64,000 bases of DNA. It comes from Gammaproteobacteria bacterium. Its GTDB lineage: Bacteria; Pseudomonadota; Gammaproteobacteria; Steroidobacterales; Steroidobacteraceae. Every line of letters begins with the position of its first letter. The first letter of the stretch is position 1. Under the pieces are notes generated by a model. That model did not search any database. It saw nothing but the letters and a program-made list of their open reading frames with translations, and was not told the origin of the DNA. A program made the translations under genes and the position numbers. Where the stretch lies: assembly GCA_016707425.1 (NCBI GenBank), contig JADJHU010000001.1, positions 124,001-188,000 of the forward strand, in the 5' to 3' direction. Of this stretch, positions 25,927-35,067 are shown one piece after another.

Positions 25927-26824
25927 CTCCCATCCTGCCCAGTTCGCGGAGCGATTCAGCGATCTGCTCAGGCCCACCCAAAAGAACCCGGTCGGGCAGG
26001 TCCCAGCCCGGATCCTGATCATTGCGGGAGGTCACGTACATCGGCTCGGCGATGGTTCCAATGTCCAGCGGCGCTCCGCTCCGTAATTCCTGACACAGAT
26101 CCCGGAGCTCAGCAATCTTTCCGGGGAGATCCGCTCTTGGCGTCCCCTGGGGCAACCAGCCATCACCCAAGACCGCCACCCGACGCAGCGCGCGAGCACT
26201 GGATCCTCCGATCCACAAGGGTGGCCGTGGTTTTTGCACTGGACGAGGCCCGACGTGCATCCCGGAAAACGCCCAGCGCCGCCCGCGATGCGTCGGACTC
26301 TCCTCCTGCAGACACATCGCCAGCGCCGGGATGGCCTCATCGGCATCCGCCCCCCTTTCCGCAAACGCCTCGGGACCGACGAGCACGTCGAATTCTTCTC
26401 TGACATGTCCCACGCCGATGCCCGCGATCAGGCGCCCTCCGGACAACCGGTCGATGCTTGCGAGCTCCTTCGCGGCACGCAAGGGATGGCGCTGGGAAAG
26501 GGTCAGTACATGCGAGAGCAGCTTCGTACGCCTCGTGAGTGCCGCGAGCCAGCCAAGCGTCGCGATGGTGTCATACCACACAGAGCCCATTGCGCCGACG
26601 AGTCGTTCCGGGATGGCCGCGTGGTCGCATACCCCGACGTAGAAGCAGCCGGCCCCGTCTGCGGCGGCTGCAATCGCCGCCAGGTCGTCCACCGTGGCCG
26701 TCCGCTCCCACTCCGAGACATAAAGATTCGACTGGCTCTGGATGGGGAGCTGCATGCCCCACACCACAGTGCCATCGGGCACGACCCGCACCGGATCTGC
26801 CGCGAACGGACCGGCCCTGCGCAT
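25826..26824 (-). CDS. LLM class F420-dependent oxidoreductase
   Basis: The gene encodes 332 residues and the barrel is complete: QLPIQSQSNLYVSEWERTAT, YVGVCDHAAIPERLVGAMGS, SHVLTLSQRHPLRAAKELAS, DRLSGGRLIAGIGVGHVREE, PPLWIGGSSARALRRVAVLG, DGWLPQGT. These are standard landmarks of bacterial luciferase-like F420 oxidoreductases. The start could be the Met at 26755, since homologues usually begin near MQLPIQS. It starts 14 bases after the TonB receptor gene and must share its transcript. The substrate is unknown. Nothing in the window makes coenzyme F420, so FMN use cannot be excluded. Confidence 0.83.
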   Translation of the reverse strand: MRRAGPFAADPVRVVPDGTVVWGMQLPIQSQSNLYVSEWERTATVDDLAAIAAAADGAGCFYVGVCDHAAIPERLVGAMGSVWYDTIATLGWLAALTRRTKLLSHVLTLSQRHPLRAAKELASIDRLSGGRLIAGIGVGHVREEFDVLVGPEAFAERGADADEAIPALAMCLQEESPTHRGRRWAFSGMHVGPRPVQKPRPPLWIGGSSARALRRVAVLGDGWLPQGTPRADLPGKIAELRDLCQELRSGAPLDIGTIAEPMYVTSRNDQDPGWDLPDRVLLGGPEQIAESLRELGRMGVNHLQIRFRVRSARECVEQIQRFGACVAPLLNQ

Positions 26825-26838
26825 CGCCTCCAGGCTCT

Positions 26839-29067
26839 CTAGAATCGATACTTGACGTTCACCCCGTAGCTGCGGCTGTCGCCCAGATCAGCGTTCAGCC
26901 CGAACAGGCCATCACGCGCCACCTCATAGGCCGCGACGTAATCCTTGTCGGTCAGGTTCTTCCCCCAGAGCGACACGTTCCATGCGCCCGCGGCGTCCGA
27001 CAGGCCGATGCTGCCGTTCACCAGGGTATAAGCCCCCTGAAGCGTCCTCGGATCGAGGTTGGAAGATCCCTCCATCTCGTCGCGATAGGCGATGTCTCCG
27101 CGGACGAACCACTTCAGCTTCGTATTGGTGAGGGGCGCCTCATACTGCGCGCTTAGATTCCCCGTGAACGGGCTGTTGCCGTTGACGCGCCGCCCGCTGA
27201 GATCCTGCGTGCAGGCCGGGCGGACACTCTTCTGCTGGTCCGTGCATTCCGCGTACTTGAAATCGCCAAACTTCGAATCGACGTACGCGAGCGTTGCATC
27301 CAGGGTCAGTCGATCGCTGACCATCCAGGTGACCTCGGTCTCGATCCCCGAGATGTCCACGGACGCCGCATTCTGGTAGTAGCTCGTCGCACCCGTCGTG
27401 GACGGGCTGTTGACCTGGAAATTCTTGAACTTCTGGTCGAACACACTCGCCGACCACCTCAGGCGCCGCCCGAAGAGCAGGCCCTTGATCCCCGCCTCAT
27501 AGTTGTCGACGGTTTCATCATCGAAGTCCGGGCGGCCGGAGCTGGAAATGTTGTGCCCCCCCGCCTTGAAGCCCCGGTCATATCCGCCGTATACAGTGAG
27601 TTCGTCGCTGATCCTGTAGGAAATCTTCGCTGTACCGCTCCATGCCGTCCACGTGTCGTCCTGGAGAGGCACGACAGGTCGCGGGGCCGTGCCGAAGGCG
27701 CCGACATTGGAGAGGTTGTCGATCCGGTCACCCTTCTGGATGTCCGAATAGCGCACGCCCGCCGTCAGCGTCCAGTGATCGGTGATCTTGTAGATATTGT
27801 GGAGAAAGACCGCATAGCTCTTGCTCGTCCTGTCTCCGTAGGCCTCGACCGGGGCCCGAATCGTGGGCGAGGGCTTGACCAGGATATCCGTCAGGGAATA
27901 GAGCTTGGCATCTTCATAGAAGATACCGGCAATCGACGACAACGGGCCGCTGTTGTAGGCGAGCCGGAGCTCCTGCGTCAGCACCTCGTCATCGACGAGA
28001 CCCAGGTACGAGAACGTTCCGAACAGATCGTTCGACGTGTAGTTGACCCCACGGGGGCGGTCGCTTTCGTTGCTGTAGCGATCGAACTTCTGGTACGCCG
28101 TCAAGGACGTCAATGACCAGACCTCGTTGATGTCCCAGGATACACGCAGCGATGCATTCGTGATCTTGTGACTGCGTCCATCGCCGCCGTCCGTCTGCAC
28201 CTTCCGGTCGAATACGTCGATCGGCAGCAGCGTCACGCCGTTTGCTGTCGCAAAGGCCAGTGAGTAACGACCATACGCCGCCTTCTCCCTCACCATGCTC
28301 CTGACCTGCGCCTCGTGGTGCTCGAGCGTGGCAATGGCCTCGATATTGTCGGTCATCTTTCTCAGGACCTGCAGCCGGACGCCCCAGGTCGATGTCTCGC
28401 CTCTGCGGCCGGTCACGACATTCTGGATCTCGCTGTCCCGGTCCGTCGAATAGCCGCTCAGCCTGGCCGCCGTCACAGCCCCCATTGGAAGATTGATAGC
28501 CCCGCGGAATTCCCGCAGGCCGAAATTGCCGACATTCAGCTCCAGGTTTCCGTCCACCTTGCCGGTATGGGGTTTCTTCGTGTGAATGACGATGGCCCCG
28601 GAGGAAACCTTTTTACCAAAGAGCGTGGCCTGCGGGCCCTTCAGCACCTCGATCCTGTCGATATCAGAAAAATTGGTGAACGCATTGTCGACCCGCGCCA
28701 GCGGAATATCGTCGACGAAGATGCCGAGAGACGGCCTGATGCCCTCGATGTTCTTGGTGACGCCGATGCCTCTGATCCGGATACTGGAGCCGAGGCCATC
28801 GATGGGGCCATCGATGCTGACGCCGGGCGTCAGCTTGCTCAGTTCGCTGAAGTTCATGATATTCGCGGCATCGAGCTGGTCGCCCGAGACCACCGAGACG
28901 AATATCGGCACGTCCTGCAGGCTCTGCTCGCGCTTCTGCGCCGTGACGATGACCTCCGCCAGCTCGGACGAAACGGCGGGCGCGCTGCCGCCCAGCACGA
29001 GAGCCGCCACGGCCAAGGAGCGCATCCACTGGCTCGATGGATCGAAATCCGCACGCGATACAGACAT
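26839..29067 (-). CDS. TonB-dependent outer-membrane receptor
   Basis: The protein has 742 residues. The Met at 29067 was chosen because AGGGGAGGCGGGGA directly precedes it. MRSLAVAALVLGGSAPAVSS is the signal core. AEVIVTAQKREQSLQDVPI is a TonB-box/plug start, followed by the plug (LTPGVSIDGPIDGLGSSIRI, VDDIPLARVDNAF, IDRIEVLKGPQATLFGKKV). A 22-strand barrel should follow, ending in aromatic F (YGVNVKYRF). Receptors of this Sphingomonas/Caulobacter-like type take up many organics as well as iron chelates. It is divergent from the second PQQ dehydrogenase and shares its promoter gap. Uptake of that enzyme's substrate is therefore more likely than a siderophore role. Confidence 0.9.
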   Translation of the reverse strand: MSVSRADFDPSSQWMRSLAVAALVLGGSAPAVSSELAEVIVTAQKREQSLQDVPIFVSVVSGDQLDAANIMNFSELSKLTPGVSIDGPIDGLGSSIRIRGIGVTKNIEGIRPSLGIFVDDIPLARVDNAFTNFSDIDRIEVLKGPQATLFGKKVSSGAIVIHTKKPHTGKVDGNLELNVGNFGLREFRGAINLPMGAVTAARLSGYSTDRDSEIQNVVTGRRGETSTWGVRLQVLRKMTDNIEAIATLEHHEAQVRSMVREKAAYGRYSLAFATANGVTLLPIDVFDRKVQTDGGDGRSHKITNASLRVSWDINEVWSLTSLTAYQKFDRYSNESDRPRGVNYTSNDLFGTFSYLGLVDDEVLTQELRLAYNSGPLSSIAGIFYEDAKLYSLTDILVKPSPTIRAPVEAYGDRTSKSYAVFLHNIYKITDHWTLTAGVRYSDIQKGDRIDNLSNVGAFGTAPRPVVPLQDDTWTAWSGTAKISYRISDELTVYGGYDRGFKAGGHNISSSGRPDFDDETVDNYEAGIKGLLFGRRLRWSASVFDQKFKNFQVNSPSTTGATSYYQNAASVDISGIETEVTWMVSDRLTLDATLAYVDSKFGDFKYAECTDQQKSVRPACTQDLSGRRVNGNSPFTGNLSAQYEAPLTNTKLKWFVRGDIAYRDEMEGSSNLDPRTLQGAYTLVNGSIGLSDAAGAWNVSLWGKNLTDKDYVAAYEVARDGLFGLNADLGDSRSYGVNVKYRF

Positions 29068-29206
29068 TCCCCGCCTCCCCTGAAATTGTCGCAGGTTACT
29101 CACACACACGTCACCGCCGACCTTGGTGAGCGCGGCTCACGACACGAGCTCCGCCCGACCACCCGTTGTTCCGTGTCACCCCAATGAGCCCGATAACAAA
29201 CGGAAT

Positions 29207-29227
29207 AACTTTATTGCGATATCGATA
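29207..29227. promoter_or_regulatory. Shared 21-bp element, copy B (putative operator/promoter)
   Basis: This is an exact copy of the element at 21483-21503, in the same orientation. It lies 140 bases upstream of the TonB receptor start and 94 bases upstream of the second PQQ dehydrogenase start. The rest of the 29068-29320 gap shows no gene. Confidence 0.65.
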
Positions 29228-29320
29228 CCGTATTCCCATCGCTCAGTGGCGTCAAGCCTCGACCCGGACGATCGGTTACAGTCGGCTACAGCGGCGCCCG
29301 GGGCGGGCGGTGGAGCATCG

Positions 29321-31153
29321 ATGTCTTCAATGCGAACCGGACTGCTGACCTGGGGCCTGGGACTCTTTGCATTCACCGCACAGGCGCAGATGCCGATCCC
29401 GTCACCTGAGACGACCCGGCACGGGGCCGGGCTCTTCGCGCTGCATTGCGCGATGTGCCACGACAACCCGCAGAGCCCCCGTACGCCCAACCGCACTCGC
29501 CTGGCGGCATCGAAATCAGCTGACTATGTGCTGCGTGTCCTGACCCGCGGCGCGATGCGGGAACAGGCATCCGCACTGAGCACGGATGAGAAGAATGCGA
29601 TCGCCGCCTACCTGACCGGAAAGCTTGCGGGCGACAGCGGCGTCGAGATCGACATCAACGCCAACCGCTGCACGCATGAGGCTCCGCCCCTCGCGAAGGT
29701 CGCGTCCTCCTGGAACGGATGGGGCGGGCGTGGCACACACAACCTGCGTTATCAGCCGGATCCTGGCCTGCTGGCTGAGGCGGTTCCACGGCTGAAGTTG
29801 CGCTGGGCCTTCGCGCTTTTCGGTGGCGCTTCGAGCCAGCCGACGGTCATCGGCAGGCGCGTGTTCGTACCCAGTCTCGGAGGAATCGTCTACTCGCTCG
29901 ATGCGGACAGCGGGTGCACATACTGGGCCACTGACGTCGGCACGCCCGTTCGCACTGCGATCAGCATCGCGCCGCTTCCCGGCGGAGGGTTCGCCGCCTA
30001 TCTCGGCGATGCCAACGGCGTCGTCCATGCGCTCGATGCCGAGAGCGGCAAGGATTTGTGGCAGACCGTCGTCGACGATCATCCTGCAAGGCGGCTCACG
30101 GGCGCCCCCGTCGTGTTCCGGGGGCGTGTCTACCAGCCCGTCTCGTCCTTCGAGGAATCCTATGTGACCGATCCGCGGTATGCCTGTTGCAGTTTCCGCG
30201 GCAGCCTGGTGGCACTCGATGCCGCGACGGGGCGCATCGTATGGAAGACCTACACGATCGATGAGACGCCCGCACCCATCGGCGACGGGCACCGCATGGG
30301 CCCTGCGGGCGCCGCGATCTGGTCAGCCCCGACCGTCGACACCCGGCGGGGGCTCGTCTATGCCGGCACGGGCAACGCCTACACTGAGCTGGCGACGCCA
30401 GGTGCAGATGCAGTCATCGCCTTCGACCTGCGCACCGGGAAGAAGCGCTGGGTGAAGCGACTGCGCGCCGCCGACGCCTATGTCGTCGGCTGCGAATCCA
30501 GTCCGCACGTCAATTGCCCCAGAGGGGTTCTGGGCCCGGATTTCGACATCGGCTCATCGCCGATGCTCGTCAGTCTGAACGCCGGACGCGATCTCCTGGT
30601 CGTGACATCCAAGTCCGGCGAGGTCTTCGGACTGGACCCCGCGCGGCAGGGTGCGATCGTGTGGCGAACGGAGGTTGGCCGCGGGGGCCTGCTCGGCGGT
30701 GTCGAGTGGGGCGGCGCAAGCGACGGCACGCGCCTCTATGTCACCGTCAGCGATCACATCCCTGTAAGACAGCCCCCGATGCCCGGCGTGAGCGCCCTGT
30801 CGCCCACGACCGGGGCGCTGATCTGGCGCACCCCCGCTCCGGCCCCGGGCTGCGCGTGGAGCGGCGCGCCTTGCTCCAACTCACAGGTCTCCGCACCGGT
30901 CGCGATCCCCGGCATCGTCTTTGCGGGATCCTTCGATGGCCACGTGCGCGCCTACTCCAGCATCGATGGGCGGATCGCCTGGGACTTCGATACGGGGGCG
31001 AGCTTCGACGGCGTCAACGGAGCCAGAGCGACGGGAGGCTCGATCGATCAGGGCGGACAGACGATTGCGGGAGGACGGCTCTTCGTCACCTCCGGAGCAC
31101 GACTCGGACAGCCCGGTAACGCGCTGCTTGCCTTTTCGGTCGACGGGAAGTGA
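29321..31153 (+). CDS. Cytochrome c / PQQ beta-propeller dehydrogenase (PVA-dehydrogenase type), copy 2
   Basis: The protein has 610 residues. The first of two close Mets was chosen; GGAG lies five bases before it. Signal peptide MRTGLLTWGLGLFAFTAQAQ, haem c site CAMCH at 43-47, then PQQ propeller repeats (VYSLDADSGCTYWAT, VHALDAESGKDLWQTV, LVALDAATGRIVWKTY). Vicinal Cys 289-290 lie in YACCSFRGS. The same architecture and spacing as the protein at 11183-13021 (CAACH, ECCTFRGS) show recent common origin. It should be periplasmic and pass electrons from PQQ to its own haem. It is divergently transcribed from the TonB receptor gene across the shared 21-bp element. Confidence 0.86.
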   Translation: MSSMRTGLLTWGLGLFAFTAQAQMPIPSPETTRHGAGLFALHCAMCHDNPQSPRTPNRTRLAASKSADYVLRVLTRGAMREQASALSTDEKNAIAAYLTGKLAGDSGVEIDINANRCTHEAPPLAKVASSWNGWGGRGTHNLRYQPDPGLLAEAVPRLKLRWAFALFGGASSQPTVIGRRVFVPSLGGIVYSLDADSGCTYWATDVGTPVRTAISIAPLPGGGFAAYLGDANGVVHALDAESGKDLWQTVVDDHPARRLTGAPVVFRGRVYQPVSSFEESYVTDPRYACCSFRGSLVALDAATGRIVWKTYTIDETPAPIGDGHRMGPAGAAIWSAPTVDTRRGLVYAGTGNAYTELATPGADAVIAFDLRTGKKRWVKRLRAADAYVVGCESSPHVNCPRGVLGPDFDIGSSPMLVSLNAGRDLLVVTSKSGEVFGLDPARQGAIVWRTEVGRGGLLGGVEWGGASDGTRLYVTVSDHIPVRQPPMPGVSALSPTTGALIWRTPAPAPGCAWSGAPCSNSQVSAPVAIPGIVFAGSFDGHVRAYSSIDGRIAWDFDTGASFDGVNGARATGGSIDQGGQTIAGGRLFVTSGARLGQPGNALLAFSVDGK

Positions 31154-31202
31154 GTTCCTCGAAGGCAGGTTCCGCTCAGGCTCACGCACCGCCACCACGA
31201 TA

Positions 31203-32561
31203 CTACTTGAACTGCCTGATCAGCTGGGTGATCGATTCCTTGGCATCACCGAAAAGCATGCGCGTATTCGGTTTGAAGAACAGCGGGTTGTCGATCCCCG
31301 CGAAACCAGAGGCCATCGAGCGCTTCAGCACGAACACGGTGCGCGCCTTGTCGACGTCGATGATCGGCATGCCATAGATCGGGCTTGTCTTCGACTCACG
31401 GGCCGCGGGATTCACGACGTCGTTCGCGCCAATGACGATCGCCACGTCGAAGTTCTCCAGTCGCGGATTGATCTCGTCCATCTCCAGCAGAAGGTCGTAG
31501 GACACGTCAGCCTCGGCCAGCAGAACGTTCATGTGTCCCGGCATGCGGCCGGCGACGGGGTGTATGGCATAGACCACCTCGGCACCGTTCTTTTCCAGCA
31601 GCTGCTGCAGTTCCTTCACTGCGTGCTGAGCCTGCGCGACGGCCATGCCATAGCCCGGCACGATCACGACACTGGATGCTGCCTCGAGAATGTAGTAAGC
31701 GTCCTCGTGCGTGATCGGCCTGGTTTCACCTTCGATCTTCTCGCCGCCCGCAGTCACTGCGCCGAAGCCGCTGAACAGCACGTTGGCGAGCGAGCGATTC
31801 ATCGCCTTGCACATGATCTGGGTGAGGATGATGCCGCTCGCGCCTACGAGTGCGCCAGCCACGATCAGGATCATGTTGCTGATCGCGAATCCTGCCGCGC
31901 ATGCAGCGAGCCCCGAATAGCTGTTGAGCAGCGAGATGACCACCGGCATGTCTGCGCCGCCGATCGGGATCACGGCCATCACCCCCAGCAGGAAGGACAG
32001 CACGATGAGGAGAATCAGCCAGGCAGTGCTCTGCGGGTGGAGGCAGAACAGCACGGATGTCACCACGATGGCTGCCAGCAACAGGGCGTTGACGACACGC
32101 TGGCCTGCGAAGAGGGTCGGCTTGCCGCTGATGATCTCACTGAGCTTGGCCCAGGCCACCACGCTGCCGGTGAAGGTCACGCCACCGATGAGGATGGAAA
32201 GCGCGATGGTGGTCAGTGTAAACGTGTCGGTCGGGGCGAAGAGTGCCGCCCAGCCGACGAGCAGGCTCGCCAGGCCGCCGAAACCGTTGAACAGGGCGAC
32301 CATCTCCGGCATGCCGGTCATGGCGACGCGCCGGGCTGCGTAAACGCCGACCACCGTGCCCGCGACGCCGCCGATCGCGATCTCCTGCCACGTGATCACC
32401 TGCGCGTGGAAGAGCGTGGCCACGACGGCAATCAGCATGCCAACCCCGGAAACCAGGTTGCCCCGGCGCGCCGTCGCCGGAGAGCTGAGCATCTTCAGGC
32501 CGAAGATGAACAGTACTGCCGCGAGGGCGTATGCGAGATTGATCAGCAGCATGCCGGCCAT
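31203..32561 (-). CDS. pntB: NAD(P) transhydrogenase subunit beta
   Basis: The gene encodes 452 residues, close to the 462 of E. coli PntB. The N-terminal half holds about eight to nine membrane helices (NLAYALAAVLFIFGLKMLSS, GGVTFTGSVVAWAKLSEIIS). The C-terminal NADP(H)-binding domain III follows (VIVPGYGMAVAQAQHAVKEL, HPVAGRMPGHMNVLLAEADV, VVIGANDVVNPAA, VLKRSMASGFAGIDNPLFF). The enzyme couples proton entry to hydride transfer from NADH to NADP+. It is the third gene of pntAA-pntAB-pntB. NADPH supply would suit the many reductases encoded nearby. Confidence 0.95.
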   Translation of the reverse strand: MAGMLLINLAYALAAVLFIFGLKMLSSPATARRGNLVSGVGMLIAVVATLFHAQVITWQEIAIGGVAGTVVGVYAARRVAMTGMPEMVALFNGFGGLASLLVGWAALFAPTDTFTLTTIALSILIGGVTFTGSVVAWAKLSEIISGKPTLFAGQRVVNALLLAAIVVTSVLFCLHPQSTAWLILLIVLSFLLGVMAVIPIGGADMPVVISLLNSYSGLAACAAGFAISNMILIVAGALVGASGIILTQIMCKAMNRSLANVLFSGFGAVTAGGEKIEGETRPITHEDAYYILEAASSVVIVPGYGMAVAQAQHAVKELQQLLEKNGAEVVYAIHPVAGRMPGHMNVLLAEADVSYDLLLEMDEINPRLENFDVAIVIGANDVVNPAARESKTSPIYGMPIIDVDKARTVFVLKRSMASGFAGIDNPLFFKPNTRMLFGDAKESITQLIRQFK

Positions 32562-32565
32562 GGGT

Positions 32566-32853
32566 CTACTTGTCCTTCTTCCTGAACATGGCGAGCATGC
32601 GATCGGTGACCACGTAGCCGCCGACCACGTTGATCGTCGCGAGGAAGACCGCGGAGGTTGCCAGCGCGCGGGTCAGCGTCTCGTACTCCGGCATCCTGGT
32701 CGAGGAGATCAGCGCACCGACCAGGGTGATGCCCGAGATCGCATTCGAGCCGGACATCAGCGGCGTATGCAGCGTTGCCGGCACTTTGTTGATCAGCTCG
32801 AAGCCGAGAAAGATCGACAGCATCAGGATAAAGACCAGGTATACGGGTTCCAC
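32566..32853 (-). CDS. pntAB: NAD(P) transhydrogenase subunit alpha part 2
   Basis: This 95-residue membrane protein has three hydrophobic segments (EPVYLVFILMLSIFLGFELI, SGSNAISGITLVGALIS, LATSAVFLATINVVGGYVV). It ends FRKKDK and corresponds to the C-terminal membrane part of E. coli PntA, encoded separately as in many alpha-, beta- and some gammaproteobacteria. It lies 11 bases after pntAA and 4 bases before pntB. Confidence 0.92.
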   Translation of the reverse strand: MEPVYLVFILMLSIFLGFELINKVPATLHTPLMSGSNAISGITLVGALISSTRMPEYETLTRALATSAVFLATINVVGGYVVTDRMLAMFRKKDK

Positions 32854-32864
32854 GGCAGCGTCCC

Positions 32865-33997
32865 TCAGCGATTCAGGTTCCGGATGGTGGAGTGCACGAT
32901 CTGGCCTCCATGGGTGATCACGCAGCCCTGGAGGATTTCGTCCTCGAGGTTCAGCACGAGGCGCCTGTCGTCCCGGCTCCAGAACTCTTCGATCAGGTTG
33001 CAGAGATTGGATGAATACATCTGGCTCGCATCGCGCGGCACACAGTTCGCCCAGTTGCCATCGCCGATGATCGTCACGCCGTCCACGTCCACTGTTCTGC
33101 CGGCGACCGTTCCCTCGACGTTGCCGCCGCTCTCGGCGGCCATGTCGACAATCACGCTGCCGGGTCGCATTGCAGCGACCATATCGCGCGTGACGAGCAC
33201 TGGGGGCCTGCGGCCGAAGACCTGCGCCGTCGTGATCACGAGGTCCGAGTCCGCAATCTGCTTCTTCTGCGCTTCGCGCTGCGCCGCGAGCTGCTCGGGC
33301 GTCAGCTGCACCGCATAGCCATCCCGGGTCTGACCCGTTTCACCGAGATTGATCTCGAGAAACTTCGCCCCAGCGAGCGCACCTGCTCCGCCACCACGGC
33401 GCGCGTGTCGAAGGCGGTAACGCGCCCTCCCAGGCGCTTTGCCGTCGCAATGGCCTGCAGGCCAGCAACGCCCGCACCGAGCACGAACACATTGGCTGGC
33501 TTGAGCGTGCCCGCCGGCGTCATCATCATCGGCAGCACGCGTGGCAGACGGGCGGCCGCGAGCAGAACCATGACGTAGCCTGCAAGGTTGGCCTGGGAGC
33601 TCAGCACATCCATCTTCTGTGCGCGCGTGGTACGCGGCACCATTTCCATGCTGATGGCTGTCACCCCGACCCGGGCCAGCGCTTCGATCAGCCCGGCCTC
33701 GTTAAACGGGTCGAGGTAGCTGACGTGTATCGATCCGCGCTTGAGCTGCCCAACCTCCGCGGCAGCCGGCTTATTCAGCCGAACCAGCAGGTCGGCACCC
33801 CCGAGGAGAGCCGCACGGTCGTTCGTGACACGCGCACCGGCCTGCTGGTAGTCATCGTCAGAATATCCCGCACCTGCGCCCAGACCGGCTTCAATGAGCA
33901 CTTCCGCGCCCGCACGCACCAGCTTCTGCACGCCTGCCGGAATCAGCGCCGCACGCCGCTCACCGGCCTGCAGCTCGCGCGGAGCGCAGATCAACAT
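32865..33997 (-). CDS. pntAA: NAD(P) transhydrogenase subunit alpha part 1 (frameshifted as given)
   Basis: Across two frames this is a complete soluble NAD(H)-binding domain I of about 375 residues: MLICAPRELQAGERRAALIP at the start, TTRAQKMDVLSSQANLAGYV, FVLGAGVAGLQAIATAKRLG (Rossmann loop) and FDTRAVVAEQVRSLG. After the break come QLTPEQLAAQREAQKKQIAD, SDLVITTAQVFGRRPPVLVT and RPGSVIVDMAAESGGNVEGT. The break is a missing G in the run at 33368-33371, where LGAKFLEINLGETGQ is expected. The partner subunits are intact and directly downstream, so a sequencing indel is likelier than a dead gene. Confidence 0.88.
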
Positions 33998-34152
33998 ACT
34001 CGTTCCTCTGCGCCTGGAGGCGCGACAGTCTCGGAATTCATTTTCAGACGCGCCTGCGCGTTCACCGGCCTCCAGAGGGCCCCGTTTGAGACTCTACACC
34101 ATGTCGGGCACACGCTGCCGACGCAGCATTTGAAGTAACAGAGCGAGACGCC

Positions 34153-34941
34153 TCAGGGCATGGCTTCGCCCCCGTTGGCGTCCAGCACTGCACCCGTGAT
34201 GGCAGACGCATAATCAGAAGCCAGGAACAGTGCCGCGCGCGCGCATTCGTCATCTGTCACGATGCGCCGCAGGGCCTTGGTCGACGCAACCTCATCGCGC
34301 ACCTCTTGCTCGGTCTTGCCCTGTGCCTGCGCCATCATCGCGATGGCTCCCTGCACGGGCACGCCCCACATCCAGCCCATGCGCGCGCTGTTGACGCGAA
34401 TGTTGAAGGGGCCCAGCTCCGTGGCAAGGTACTTGGCCGCCACCAGCAGCCCGCCCTTGGAAGCGGCATAGCCGGGCTCGCCGGGATAGGGCTTCATCGT
34501 GGCCATGGTGTTGATCATCACTACGGCGCCGCCGCCCTGGGCCTTCAGCTGCGGGACCACTGCAAGCGTCATCTGCATCGAGCCGATGACATTGGTCTCG
34601 TACACCTGCTTCCAGACCTCGAGATCCGACTGCTCGACGGGCTCGAAATTGCCGTGGAAAAAGGCGCTGTTCACCAGCGCGTCGATGCGTCCGAATGCCT
34701 TCACGGTCTGCTCCGCGGCACGCTTGCACTGCGCGGCATCGGTGATGTCCGTCGGCATCTTCAGCACCTTGCAGTTCACGCCCAGTTCCCGGATGCGCCG
34801 CTCGGCATCCTCGAGCTTGTCGGCGGTGCGCGCCAGCGCGGCGACCGCCCGAGCCCCCTCCCGCGCCGCTTCGACCGCGAGCTTGACGCCCAGGCCCGGG
34901 CCGATCCCGGAAATGATGACGACCTTGTCCTTCAGAAGCAT
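34153..34941 (-). CDS. SDR family oxidoreductase
   Basis: The gene encodes 262 residues. The cofactor loop is SGIGPGLG (10-17), a variant of TGxxxGxG. NSAF replaces NNAG, the catalytic Tyr/Lys are in YAASK, and the usual Ser position reads MINTMATM with Thr instead of Ser. The C-terminus DYASAITGAVLDANGGEAMP is standard. The three departures suggest a divergent SDR subgroup, possibly with changed chemistry. A GGAG site precedes the ATG. It is divergent from the LLM gene at 35068 with 126 bases between, so the pair may share control. Confidence 0.83.
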   Translation of the reverse strand: MLLKDKVVIISGIGPGLGVKLAVEAAREGARAVAALARTADKLEDAERRIRELGVNCKVLKMPTDITDAAQCKRAAEQTVKAFGRIDALVNSAFFHGNFEPVEQSDLEVWKQVYETNVIGSMQMTLAVVPQLKAQGGGAVVMINTMATMKPYPGEPGYAASKGGLLVAAKYLATELGPFNIRVNSARMGWMWGVPVQGAIAMMAQAQGKTEQEVRDEVASTKALRRIVTDDECARAALFLASDYASAITGAVLDANGGEAMP

Positions 34942-35067
34942 GTCGGGATCTCCACGTTGTGGCGGACTGCATTTTCGTCCATGTCACCGTCCCTGCGAAA
35001 GCCTCGAGGGCCTAGAATGCGCTTCTCCGCCGGCGGGAGCGACGGCAACCGACCCAGGAGACCCCTC

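Noticed and set aside
19960..26824. A bioluminescence (lux) operon
   Set aside because: LuxC- and LuxE-like genes lie near a luciferase-like oxidoreductase, but that LLM protein belongs to the F420-type oxidoreductases, there are no luxA/luxB or luxD homologues, and the other neighbours are catabolic.
30921..32585. 554-codon open frame on the plus strand
   Set aside because: It is antisense to pntB, rich in His and Arg repeats, with no recognisable domain. The pntB frame explains the region.
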